Positions 11,901 to 23,265 of a stretch of 64,000 nucleotides of DNA are shown one piece after another. The stretch covers positions 124,001-188,000 of the forward strand of contig JAMXBD010001451.1 of the NCBI GenBank assembly GCA_024138025.1, written 5' to 3'. Under the pieces are notes generated by a model that saw only the letters and a list, made by a program, of their open reading frames with translations, had not been told where the DNA came from and did no database searches. Within the stretch, counting starts at the first letter, position 1, and each line of letters opens with the position of its first letter. The DNA is from Combretum micranthum. Its lineage: Eukaryota > Streptophyta > Magnoliopsida > Myrtales > Combretaceae. The translations under genes were made by a program, and so were the position numbers.

Positions 11901-13260
11901 ATATTCCGATGAACATCTGATAGGATATCCCATTGATGATTGTATTCGTGCCAAACTTAGTTCCCACATTTTAACACAAGACAATATTAGTGATGAGTAG
12001 GCATGCAATAAAGATGCTAGTGGTGAAGTGACCACCAAATCTGCATATGCTTGCTTGATGGAGCATGAGGAGCTAACTAGTCAAGATAATCACTGTGAGT
12101 GGATCTGGAAATTAAAAGCGTATCCAAAGATCATATTCTTTACTTGGAGATGTTGGAAGAATTGTCGGTTAATGAAACAACAAATTATTAGACAAGGAAT
12201 GAATATTGATAATATATGCCTTTTGTAACATGGAACTAGAAGATACGAAACTTTTCATGAAATGCAACTGGACTAAAGCAAAGCAATTATCCTTAATAAT
12301 AGCACATCCTTATAGAACTCGTTCAATTCTTCATTACACGAATGGATTGAACATAATGCCAAAATGCTGAGAAAGTCCACATTTACTACTAGACGACCAT
12401 GGTCTATGATGTTTTGCTTTGCGTTATAGATTTGTTTGGATGGTCTGTTTTTTATTTGTACCTGTATCTTTTTCAAAATGACATGTGTAAATATATTCGA
12501 TTTACATTTATATTTTATCTATATTTGATCTATTTGATTTTTTAATGAGAACTGCCAACTTTTTTTTATCTACATCAATTATTTAAATATAATTTTTTAG
12601 AAAAAAGTTTGAAAAAAGTCTCTGTATCTGTAATTTTCCAACTAACAAACAGACCCATGGTATATCTAGTACGCCCGAAATGATTGTATCTTGATAAATG
12701 GCCAGCTAAGAATGGAGTGGAGTCGTCTAGTTAGATCAAGTGCTAATGAATTCTGGACTAATTTCATTTTCTCTAGGAGTCCAAACTCCCTCCAACATAC
12801 ATCAACTCAATGGCAAGCTTCTAGTGAATCAACCTTGAAAATCAATGTTGATGCTTGTTTCCAAGCAGACACAAAATGGTCTAGTGTTGGAGGGTGTATA
12901 TGTGATTTGATTGGCTAATGTAAGGGCAGGTTTATCTCTAAAATCAATGCTAGATCTCCTTTGGATGAAAAAATATGGGCCATTTTCTAAGAACTAAAAC
13001 TAGCCTAGCTTTTCCACTCTTCTTCAGTCATACTTGAGTCTGATTTCATGAATGCTATACAATGGATGTCTGCATGTGACCCGCATCTAATTTCTTACCA
13101 AACTTGATCATTCTTAGCAAACAACTAATCCAAAGTGCTAGATGGCTAGAGAAGAAAATACTTTTGCACATTTTTTGGCAAATGAACAAAGGCATCTTCA
13201 TAAGGATTTCTCCTTCAAGTCAACTATACACTCAGACTTCCTCTAATTGCCATCTCCAAC
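8990..13260 (+). pseudogene. LINE ORF2 relic: endonuclease, RT, zf-RVT, RNase H
   Basis: Endonuclease blocks: ILSWNVHGAN (about 9003), LFETIMGRQAAKNL (about 9099), SDFNEVIASEEKWGG (9411), RLDRAWIN (about 9586, after a Trp-to-stop change) and HSDHKPIL (about 9663). Reverse transcriptase: NKSPGIDEVNARFYK (10350), a long block with VLVNRLRPLLDDIISPTQ and FVPGKAATDN (10577-10670), MKIDLEKDC (10730) and the catalytic FADDLILLGEA (11047). A zf-RVT-like segment reads WIWKLKAYPKIIFFTWR (12100). RNase H: LKINVDACFQ (12836) and VILESDFMNAIQWMS (13028). Frames shift repeatedly (for example at 10517-10520 and after 10819), and many stops interrupt the chain. Antisense open frames here are shadows. Confidence 0.9.
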
Positions 13261-13412
13261 AGTGTAAGACTTGCTAACTAAGGCAAACATTACTTTTCCA
13301 TCTTTTCATGTTGATGTTTCTTCCCTTCCTTTTGAACTTCATTAATTGGTTTTGCTGTTGAACTCTTGGTGGCACTTAGCGTGCATTTTTAACACAAGTA
13401 TTAGTTCTGCCC

Positions 13413-13428
13413 AAAAAAAAAAAAAAAA
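13413..13428 (+). repeat. LINE poly(A) tail
   Basis: A run of 16 A after TTCTGCCC; its last two bases are shared with the 3' target-site duplication (13427-13443). Confidence 0.9.
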
Positions 13429-13443
13429 CTACAATAAATAATC

Positions 13444-14250
13444 TTCTTTCTATATTTTTCTCAAATCTCCTTCTATGCTTTAATCCTATAAAATTTTTGC
13501 ATTGAGCATAAATAAATTCTTACCCTAGCTCTTGATTTCTCTACATATTGATATGTCTATAAGTTGCACTTGCCTATCTCTAAACTAAAAGTTTCCAATT
13601 ACTTATCATCTATGGGATTAATCCTTTTGATCCATTGAAGTTTTTCTATTATCTTTACAAAGATTATTTAGTAATAAATTTTGTCACTATTCACATGTTC
13701 TTACTTCTGATTAGTTCTTTTTTTTTTTTTCAAACATTTAATTGTAATCTTATACTATAAACCTATCTTGCCTTCATTATTTTGTTTTCTTATTTATTAC
13801 TTGTGAGGGCCATTACACACATATATATACATATATAACTTTTACATCTAATAACCTTATTTAGGATCAATTTATTAAAATATACTTACAGTTCTAATAT
13901 CCAAATCCGATTCTAATTCAATTAACAATTATACAAGACTCAAGATCAATTAACTTGTGATTTGGCGGTTAATCAAGCTAAACAATTATAAAGCTCAAGT
14001 TCAAATTTGAACTCAACTCTACTATTATCAATCAAAATCAAGTAAAAGTTAAAAGCAAAGTTGAGGCTTGGTCCATTGCCCTGACTTATAAGCTAAAGAA
14101 ATGCTTATGAGCTGGGGGACATATGTACGTGTAATTTCATCATCATCAAATGAAAAACTGTAAACACAAGACTGTAACTATGAAATATTAACATCAAACT
14201 GCTAGACAAAACCTTACAAAATTCCAACAATCAGTATCTAATCCTTAAAT
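13444..14250. other. Intergenic DNA downstream of the RGLG-like gene
   Basis: AT-rich spacer between the LINE and the 3' end of the minus-strand RGLG-like gene. No coding domain seen. The gene's 3' UTR probably covers roughly 14250-14646, but no clear polyadenylation signal was fixed. Confidence 0.5.
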
Positions 14251-14646
14251 GAAACTACTACTCACAACAAAAATAAATACCAGAAGTCAAACACATCGAT
14301 TCTAACCTGTCTTTCCTTCCTCTTGTTTTGCCTTAACAGGAAGAATAGCTACAGAAAACTAGCCTTATGAGACCAAACAAATGAAAGAATGATCCTCACA
14401 GCCTTCCACATCGATCAATAGTACCATTGAGAATTGAGACAAGACAGAGCTTGCAGACACCAGACTCCACATTCATTGTAAAATGAAAATGAAGTAGTCA
14501 CCATCAATTTGCCATCAGTTTAGAAATGTTGTACGAGCAGTTGGGGCATAAATACAATTACCTGGCTTCCGTATTCAGGGAAGCACATGGTGAAATGTTG
14601 CTGTCTCCCAAATAATGCACACACACCATATCTTCGGCAAAGCATG

Positions 14647-17600
14647 TTAATAGAGTCTAATCCTGGTTTGAACTGTACTCCGGCATATTGGGCATAGTTG
14701 CAGGTCTTCACCACAGTCACAGCAGGTCTAACAATTACATCAGGAAGGAAGTGAAGGTTTTATTCATGACCATTATGTCTTGAAGTGGCTAAGATTAATA
14801 TAAGACAGAAACGAACTTACCTGATGACCACAACTAAAGGCCATATTCTTTGGATTCATAAGACAAATCGGACAAATCTATGCATATCAATTAAAAAAAA
14901 TAATATATTAGTCAATACGCATCAAGAAACTCTAAAAGATAATTTTGATGGTTCCATTTAGTAAAAGTAATATGCTATAACATTTTGTAGTGGGGGACCA
15001 AAAAAAACAAGAAGAAGAAGTAGTAGTTAAACAAATTGAACGCGTCTTCTTACCAAGTTATCAGAGAAAGAACTTGAAGATGGAGCCGTGCCAGCATTTG
15101 TGTCAATTCCATTATAAAGAGTTTCCATCTGCTGAAAACTGTTTGAGTGAAAAGATTTTGAATGGTTGCCATAAGAACTGGGACCATACATGGGTGTAGG
15201 AAGTGGAACCCGTTCCGGACAATTTCCAGTTCGACTCCTGGTTTTTTTTGAGAAATAAGAGGAAACTAAAATTACAGAGAAAGATCACCCTATAAAGCAT
15301 AAAAGGGCCTATTTAGAGTGATGTATTACCCCAAGAGACCGAGCTCTAAAGTTGCTTTATATTGAGAAGGTATTTCCATTAATGCAGATAAAGCGAACTC
15401 TGTCTGTTTTCTGGAAGCATCCACATTCTTTGACATAATTTCTGTAAAATTGACAAACTGGGAACACAAAGCAGTTTTCCCAATGTAAGCTTACACTAGA
15501 AATATGGTTAATGACTTAATGGGAATAAGCTTGTGCTTCCGTTAAATATATAAGACCTACAAACCTGAAAATTATCAAAGGCGCGTGCTGGTATGTTATC
15601 ATCAAATTCTTTCATCATATCCCATGGCCCATCTCCAACTCCAACTAAAATGATGGATAATGGGAATAGACTGCAAATAATGAACATATGTTAAAGATAT
15701 TGGAGGATGACCTAACCAGAATTGCAGGCAACTCACTGCATTGACTTGCTAAAACTACCTTGCTTTTACAATGGCATCAATTGTCTTCTGTTCTTGAGGA
15801 CTAAACTGGCCAAAATCTGTATCAACACTCCGTGTTACCTGAAATAGTTTGAGTTATACGTGAGAACATTGCCAGAGATGTTCACTTGCACAACTATGTA
15901 GTGAATGTTTGATCCTCACTCATCATAAACATTGCAGGTAATAAATTCAAATGCAGAAAACAGGAAAATAGCAATTTCTCTCCACACGAGCTGTACAACA
16001 ATATCAGCAAAATCTAACCTACTATTATTAAGTCAGAAAAGAAGATATATAATTGAGTTTTAAGAATTACCTGTCCATCTGCAATTATTAGTAAGACATG
16101 GTATTGACCTCCACTTTGCTCAACAATGGTCATGGCCATTTCAATGATAGGCGCAAAAGATGTAGGTCCTGCCACAGCCCAAAACAAATAGAATCAGTCA
16201 AACAAGTTTCGGTAAAATATGAAGCTCATTTATTGACATCAATAACTAAAGGTAGCTCACCAGCAAGCTTCAGATGGGGAACAATTTGTCTGTACCGTGC
16301 CAAAACCTCTTCAAATCCATTGCAGGATCCATCCTCTGGATAGAAACTGAAGATATCTTGATCATGTGTTGATGCTGCATATTCAGAACGCTTAATTACT
16401 GATTTCTATGGAGAGATTGATCTAAATTCATGAAACAAAGATGCAAAAGGAAGATACCATCTCCAAATCCGTAACAAGGTATAAGGTTATCCTCATCAAA
16501 AGCAGATAGGGTCTTGCCAATGATAGAAATTGCTTGCTCATATTAAGTCCATTTCCAATATGGTGTAAGCTCCTCCTGTGGTATGATCTCGCACCTGGAT
16601 CAAGAGAAGCTTAAGAATGTTTCAGCCTAAGCCAAATCAAAAGCTCAACATATTGGGAACGAGCCAAACCTGTCCATTCATTGCTCTTTGTGAAGTCAAT
16701 TCCAACTATAAGATTAGAAGATTCAAGACCAGCATCGGCAAGAGCAGCAGTAACCTAAGATCAAATGATGCTTGTTATGAGAAAATTATTATGTGAACCA
16801 TGTATATGAGCAACAAGAAACTTACAATTCAAAATCTCCCAAAGCAAAAGTAATAAATGAAGTACAGGCACATAGATTACTTGAAAGCACAAATATTTTT
16901 CCGATTGATGACCCCACAAAACAAGATTTTATCGAAGTATATTGACTATCTACAACACAGTAGGGCAGATAAGCTGTTTGCTGCAATATGATGCTTCCAG
17001 TGATAACTATTATGTGAAACGCGGGACCCCATCCTCAGAAAATAAGAAACCAAATCTCGAGAAGCCAGTCAACTACTTCCAGAACAAAATCAAAAGATGT
17101 CAAGCCATATGCACAAACACGGCTAAGACGGTCCGTGTCGTGCATATGAAAAGTCAAAGGGAACAGTAGAGATATTGATCATCCGAAGATCCCATAAGCC
17201 CTTTTACTTCAATGACATCTTAAAGGCATATATTGCATAGCAAAAACCAGACAACAATTCTTGATGAAAACTTGCCACCAAATTCACTGAATTTGGATTC
17301 TTGGATTATAAAAATTTCTTGTCTATACACATGCCAAAAGAAAAAATATTGCTTGTCTAACAATCAAATGATTCTCAATAGCACATGCTCAAAAGTATCC
17401 ATTCACACTCAATCTATCTAATACAAAACGCAATTAATCTTTCTCCCTCTTGTTAAATCCCTATACACAAAAAGCAACTTTTAAAGAATCAACAATTTTT
17501 CATGATTGCATTCTTTTGATACACGGCCAGAACTCAGAAGTAATCACAATATCTATAGTAGGTTTGGTCTAACCTCATCCAAAGTGCGGTAATTATCTGC

Positions 17601-17828
17601 AATTCTCGAATACTTCCTCTCCAATCTCTTCTGTGGCTGAGGAGTATGTGAAACATAATTAAACGACGACCGCGGAGCATATGGATGCTGTGGAGTGTAG
17701 TAGCCACCTATGGCACGTTCTGGGTATGGTGATGGAGGAGGATATCCATATTGTTGACCCCAGGCACCACTGCCACTGAAACCACTACTGGAACGCCTCC
17801 TCGATGATTTTGAGCTTTTGCCTCCCAT
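14647..17828 (-). CDS. RGLG: RGLG-type RING E3 ubiquitin ligase (copine/VWA domain), 11 exons, frameshift in exon 3
   Basis: Exons (minus): 17828-17574, 16754-16670, 16594-16458, 16374-16261, 16168-16071, 15838-15759, 15670-15565, 15457-15330, 15237-15054, 14877-14821, 14727-14647; all introns GT-AG. The start ATG gives MGGKSSK, a myristoylation-type N-terminus; the frame stays open upstream only to a TTG. The family product would be about 442 residues: a Ser/Tyr/Pro-rich head, then [13 protein letters not shown], a copine-like von Willebrand A domain ([35 protein letters not shown]), a linker, and a C-terminal RING-HC (CPIC, CGH, CCDC, CPIC) ending TRIRLY. Arabidopsis RGLG1/2 are membrane-anchored ligases that build Lys63-linked ubiquitin chains and act in auxin, drought and MAPK signalling. 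Exon 3 is 137 nt where phase requires 141: four bases are missing between the codons for LN and YEQA. As read, translation stops at 16272-16270, giving about 193 residues without RING. Confidence 0.93.
14821..14877 (-). other. RGLG exon 10, first half of RING finger
   Basis: A 57-nt exon encoding [19 protein letters not shown], which holds the first two zinc cysteines, the third cysteine and the histidine. It is bounded by TAG at 14880-14878 and GT at 14820-14819. The remaining four ligands (C..C..C..C in [15 protein letters not shown]) are in the last exon. All eight RING-HC ligands are intact although the frame is broken upstream. Confidence 0.9.
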
Positions 17829-17838
17829 TGATAACTTA

Positions 17839-18340
17839 CTAAGATCAGCCAAATGCTGTTGAACAAATCCCAATTTGTTATAAACTGGTTATGAAATCTC
17901 TACGCGCCACACCAAACCAAAACTTATATAAATACCGAGGAAAAAGTTAATCTAAGCAAACAAAAAGAAGTATTCGAGAAAATCTACAGAGGAATTAGAT
18001 ATTCTACACGAAAAATAAAAACAGGGTGATACGGCGGAACAGAGGAATTAGATATTCTGCACGAAAAATAAAAACAGGGTGATACGGCGGATTAATGCTA
18101 GGATTCGGAAGCTTCCTTCCACAGAAACAACCAGGATGTGAAACAACTGACTTTCGAAAATTGGCTGCTTCATACGACCAGTTCAAAGTCTAAACAAAAC
18201 CTACACTCCTGGCATCTTTCACATACAAATCATCTCATATAGACACAACTTGATATTAAAAAAAAAAAACCTTGAGTTACTACGATACGAGACGGTGGTA
18301 CAATGGAAAATCAGGATTTTGCTACCGAAATTTATCACAC
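17839..18340 (-). other. Probable 5' UTR intron of the RGLG-like gene
   Basis: Only 10 nt upstream of the start ATG the minus strand has an acceptor, CTGATCTTAG, at 17839. A matching donor, TTTTCAG|GTGTGA, lies at 18341/18340, preceded by a CT-rich stretch (about 18341-18440) with the look of a 5' UTR. A leader intron would explain why the frame upstream of the ATG has no other plausible start. The intron would contain the 53-bp tandem duplication. This is inferred from splice-like signals only. Confidence 0.45.
17986..18091. repeat. 53-bp tandem duplication upstream of RGLG-like gene
   Basis: Two adjacent 53-bp units (17986-18038 and 18039-18091), each beginning ACAGAGGAATTAGATATTCT and ending GATACGGCGGA. 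They differ at one base (CTACACG against CTGCACG). The near identity shows a recent duplication. Confidence 0.95.
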
Positions 18341-18636
18341 CTGAAAATGCGAATAAAGTGGGAAGAGAACGAGATAAGTACTGACAAGAAGGAGATATAG
18401 ATGTTGAGGAGAAAATTGCAATATATCTGTAAGATTGGGATTCATCCAGCATTGGTTTTTTTATGTTTACTTAAGGATTAATATATTGAATCATTGATAT
18501 AATAATTGAATACGTAACCTGATGAGCAAGGAAAACAGAATTGCCGAAGTCTAGTCAACTACAATTTCTTCTTTCATTTCACCAATAGAATTACAATCCA
18601 GATACCTGTGACTACGTGCGGCACGTGGATATCCCG

Positions 18637-18691
18637 AGGGTATTATATTGTTTTTTTTTTTTTTTTTTTTTTTTTGGCCGCAGGGTATTAT
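18637..18691 (-). mobile_element. Minute retroposed insertion: poly(A) with flanking 10-bp repeat
   Basis: A 25-T run (18651-18675) followed by GGCCGC lies between two copies of AGGGTATTAT (18637-18646 and 18682-18691). On the minus strand this reads target repeat, GCGGCC, A25, CAAT, target repeat: the form of an extremely 5'-truncated LINE or other poly(A)-primed insertion. With so little body left, slippage of a simple repeat cannot be excluded. Confidence 0.45.
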
Positions 18692-19375
18692 TTGTTAACA
18701 TATTAAAAAAAAAAAAGATTTTTAACATATTAAGAGATACATATTTTATTATTTAATTTTTAACAAGTATCTTATAGGGTTAAGAGAAAAAATTATGTTT
18801 TAAAAAAATATATGAATATGCTGGTAAATAAAAAATAATTTTAAAAATAGAGAACTTCAACTGGTCTCTTAGAAACGAGTTTAGATTGTAATAAACTTGG
18901 CGTATTTATTGGAATTATTTTGAGCTCGTCTCCTAAAAAATACCAGTTAGCACACAAACTCAAAACAACGGGTGTTAAAAAGTATTAGGTTGATAAATAA
19001 CTAGGATAAATGTATATATAAAAAAATATCGTGTATGATATTTAAATTTTATATAAAAATTTAATTTAATATTTTTTTAAATTTAGTATTTAAATTAATC
19101 TATTTAATATCTAATTAAACTTTTAATATTTATTTTTATTACTCACTGACACTTAACTAAGAAAAAGATAGTCTGAACAATATTATGAATGATAGTCATA
19201 AACTATAGCGAAAATTTAAAAATATAATGTCTTTTTCATATAAGCAAATAAATAAAGGTATTAAGTCAGAAGTAGAAGTAGTTACAATAAATTTAATTGA
19301 ATAATAAATTGATGATTTAAAAGTTTAAATACCAAATTGAATTTGTATCTAAAGTTGAGCTATAAAATTTACATT

Positions 19376-19407
<32 letters not shown>

Positions 19408-20604
19408 TAGGCACTAAAGAATCAGATACGATCCAGTTGTGTTTTTCTCTAGAAACATGGACTCGTAATGCTTTTATAAATATATTTCAGTAAAAAAAAT
19501 CATATTTATTTTTATGACCACCAAACAATTGTATTTATTTAAGATAAAGATTTGTATATGCGCATCAAGCATATCTACAATGGCTATTGGCTTGTTTCTA
19601 GAAGCGGAAAACACATCCCCTGGCCCCTGTATCAGTGCGAAAGTCAGTAATATTAAAACCATATTTATATTTATCTAATAAAGTTTTAAAGCTCCTTTCT
19701 TTAATGGATTTCAGCTAAAGTTATATTTTTGTTATTTGGTTAATTTAAATTATGTACATGAAAAAATGAATAATTATTTTAGAAAAAACTAAGGATTTTA
19801 GTATATAAATATAATGTACCTCAGTAAAATTATTAATTTAAAAATTCGACTTCTTATGCAAATAAAATAAGATGGTTTTGAATAATGATAGATATGCAAG
19901 GACAAATAGGAAGTTATATATTTGGCGTGATCCAAGATACCATCTTAAATTTAGAATTAAAAATTGTAAGAAAAAAAATCAATTTAGAAGTAAAAATTGT
20001 AAAAAAAAAAAAAAAAAAAATCACTTCTTATGCATAAATAAATAATAAGTGCATCATGCAGTGACACTTCGTGACATTCTATAAAAGGAAACTTTGAAAT
20101 TTTTATACCAAATAATTATTGGCACTCTAGAGAATTTTTTAGTCACACACAAAATGTTTCTTTAAATTGATAATAATAAGATCAATTAAAAGAAATCTAA
20201 ATCGTTGAATGATTATATGGAAAGGGTCATGATAAAAGAGGCACTGGACCATAGAATCCTCGGGGCAATAATGTAGCTGGTGAAAAACTAAAAAGAATAG
20301 ATCCTTTTTTTTTTTTTAATCGGATCGTACATATTAATTGAAATTTAAGTTATTAAATTTCAACTTATTTAAAAATATAATCAATACATAAGATTTATTA
20401 TTAATAAAAATATATCACAAAAAATATTTATTAAAAAGTTAAATATACAACAAAAAGAATAACATGATAGAAAGATAAATATTTTATTCCTAAGCTCCTG
20501 TATTTTTCAACGGGGTTAATCTTGTCAGTTTGTTAATAGTTCATATTTATACCCACTAATAATTTCATCATTAAAATACTTCATATTTATTTATTATATT
20601 AATT
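18692..20604. other. AT-rich intergenic DNA
   Basis: No coding domain recognised. It holds a 28-bp (TA)n microsatellite at 19381-19408, an A-run near 19999-20020 and other homopolymers. No repeat relation to the rest of the window was noticed. Confidence 0.5.
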
Positions 20605-20786
20605 TTAATGGATAAATCATATACTAAATACTCAATACATCAATTATTATATTTATTCTATAATTTTATTTACCGTAGATTGCAAAAATCTAGTTTTGTT
20701 TGTGCGATATGCACTTAAGCAATTATCTTTGAAATGGACTACTGGACCTTTAAATATTGATATATGTGTGTGTGTGTGTATTTGCT
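20605..20786 (+). repeat. Segment X, source copy of a 182-bp duplicated block
   Basis: From TTAATGGATAAATCATATAC to GTATTTGCT; it recurs at 25290-25474 with only scattered differences (for example the TGTGTGTG run in this copy against TGTATATATGTA there). The flanks here are ordinary AT-rich intergenic DNA, so this is taken as the original location. It is not part of the LTR family. Confidence 0.85.
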
Positions 20787-23265
20787 ATTAGACTGTATTT
20801 AATTTAACTAATTTTTCATTGGCTAAATTGAGCACAAATACTAAAACCACTTTTAAAATGTTTTTTGAAGCAAGATAATATATAAAGGATAAAAGATATA
20901 GAACTTCTAAATGCACAATTTCAAAAGGAAAACATAGGAGCGTATTAGCAATTTATGTGATTAAATATTTTTTTTTTCCTTTTGCCAACAATTGTTAATT
21001 AGTATATCCATGTCATTTATAATATTAAGTAAAAAAATTGGTACATTACGCAAAACGAATGCTGTAGTATTGACAATTTAATTAGTGCTTATGGTGTTAA
21101 CAGAGTCTAAAAAATTATTTAATTAACTATTAGTGTCTACTATAAAATTATTTAATTTACTATTATATTTTAATAAAAAATTTAATTTTATTAGTTGTGA
21201 AATTGTAAAAGAAGAAAAGAGAAAATAACACAGATATCTACTAATATTATATTTTAAAAAGCCATTTAATTTTATTATTATGAAATTCTAAAAGATGAAG
21301 AAGAAAAACACAAATATAGACCAATAAAGAAAAGAGCACAAATAATAAATGCTACTTGAAAAAAATAAAACGATGAAAATTTTTATTTATTAAAATAAAT
21401 TGTAATTAATAATTTTCTTCGAAGCTTGGAGGGCCAGCCTCCGTTGATCCCCCTTAAATCCGGGAAGAGATAGAAACAAATAATAAAAAGAGGGATTAAC
21501 AATAATCTTTTAATGAGATGAAATTTCATTTCTATTATATTCTCTAAAAATTAAAAAAAGAGAATTAATAGGATAATCTTCTGGTTAACGAATCTACTGG
21601 CGTTGAACCAAATCAATCTGTATGTGTCTATAGATAGTTGCTAAAAAAAATGAATAAATAAATAAATGGATTTGAAGAAGAGCGTATGAAAGGCCCGGAA
21701 TGCGGGGACGACATTAATCATTTGAAGTTGTTTAATATTTGTTTAGTCCAACTCTTCTGTTGCATATGCGGTCGGGTGCATATTGTTATTCTGAAGCTGT
21801 GAGGATAAGATCTTGTGGATACCTCCTAATTATCCGTGACTATTCAAAAGTTGTATATTTTTATAAGGAACAAAACTTTTTTAGGAATCTTTGATAAAGT
21901 GAATAATTAAGTATTGATAATTTAATTCTATATCTAATTATTTTTTATGTTTTTTCTTCATCTTATTTTTTATTATTTCTTAAATAGTTGATACATGTAA
22001 ATTATGATTAAATGGATAGTATTTAAGGCACCACAAAGTTTAATTAGGTATAAAAATTAGATTTTTGAAAAGTTTAAATACTAATTGTTCATTTTTTAAA
22101 ATTTATGTATCAAAAAGGTATTTTTTTATTTATAATATTAAAATCTCATATATTTATTTAGTGTTATAGCACCGTTTTTTTTTTTTTTTCTTTCTTTTTG
22201 GCCCGAAAAAAGAAGCCTTTTCTTTTAGACTACCATAAAAAAAAAAAGAGAAAAAGGCCTGTCATTACAAATCTCCGCTAAGACTATCATGCATCCAAGG
22301 TCCTAATAATTTGTATTTTCCACCTTTTGACAAGCACGTCTTTTTATTATCTTACTAACAAAATCATTCGCTAAGAGAGAGATATTAAAATATTAAAATA
22401 ATTTTGACCATACTTTTATTCTTAAATAGTTTCATTTTTAATAACTTTGATAAATATTTATATATATATATATAATAATTTGCTTGAATTATTCCTATAT
22501 ATTATCTCGGAAATATGAAATTTGCTTGATGTGGTGTATTAGGTAGAGCAGGTAGTAGTAAGGGTGGAAAATATCGACAGCTACAAAAGAAGGAGAAAGA
22601 AACAGATTCTAATTAAGACGTGGAAATATTTATGTGGAAATAGAAGGATCATGTCATTATCCTCAGTTTACTTGCAGCACGCAGCCAATGACCTAAAAGA
22701 CGAAGTCCTCCTTTTTTAATTCTATTAAAGATAAATCAAAAGAAAACTTTACTAGAGACAGGACGTTTTGATGTTAACATTTAAGCTCTTAGTCTTTGTT
22801 CTAATAATCTGGGGACAGTGTTAAGGTTATGTTATATGTGAACTGAAGAATAAAATAAAAGATATATATACAAATTGTAAAGTAGAAAGTTAATACAATT
22901 ATTAAGAAAAAAGAAAGGTAGAAAGTTCATACAATTTATTAAGAACAGAAAAAAAAAAAAAAGGGAAAAAGCTTATGTATGTTTGTTTTTTTTAATGATC
23001 CTATTATTTCTCCATTTTTTTTTGAGATGATTCGAACTTTGGTTCATCTTGTTGATAGACGATATTTATACCTCTAGGCTATAAAGGTATTAGCCTTCTA
23101 TAATATTTCAAGTGGGCTAGAAAAATTATGAATTAATGTATATTCTCAACGGATTTGCCATTGTCATATTTGGTATATAAGAATTATTTTTTTATGAAAT
23201 GCCTTATAATAAAATGGAATGAGTTAGAATGGAACTGTATTCTCCTAAATTTTATGCTACGGTTA
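20787..23265. other. AT-rich intergenic DNA
   Basis: No gene supported. Many homopolymer runs are present, and the T-rich stretch at about 22168-22202 faces a complementary A-rich stretch at about 22237-22260, each next to GGCC, giving a weak inverted repeat. The corresponding stretch is missing from the second copy of the tandem duplication at 25.3 kb. Confidence 0.5.

Larger units (their letters stand above)
6976..13426 (+). mobile_element. Full-length but decayed L1-type LINE with RNase H
   Basis: A 6.45-kb non-LTR retrotransposon. It contains ORF1 (DUF4283-like domain and zinc knuckle), ORF2 (endonuclease, reverse transcriptase, zf-RVT-like domain, RNase H) and a 3' poly(A) at 13413-13428. 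It is flanked by AACTACAATAAGTAATC (6959-6975) and AACTACAATAAATAATC (13427-13443), a 17-bp target-site duplication with one mismatch. The duplication shows that the 5' end is not truncated. Numerous in-frame stops and frameshifts make it inactive. The RNase H after the reverse transcriptase is typical of a subset of plant L1 elements. Confidence 0.93.

Noticed and set aside
17829..17873. Upstream extension of the RGLG first exon by 15 residues
   Set aside because: The extension begins at a TTG, not an ATG, and crosses a good splice acceptor 10 nt before the ATG at 17828. The family N-terminus MGGKSSK starts at that ATG.
22168..22260. T-rich/A-rich inverted repeat next to GGCC as a MITE
   Set aside because: The arms are homopolymer-like and no target-site duplication flanks them.
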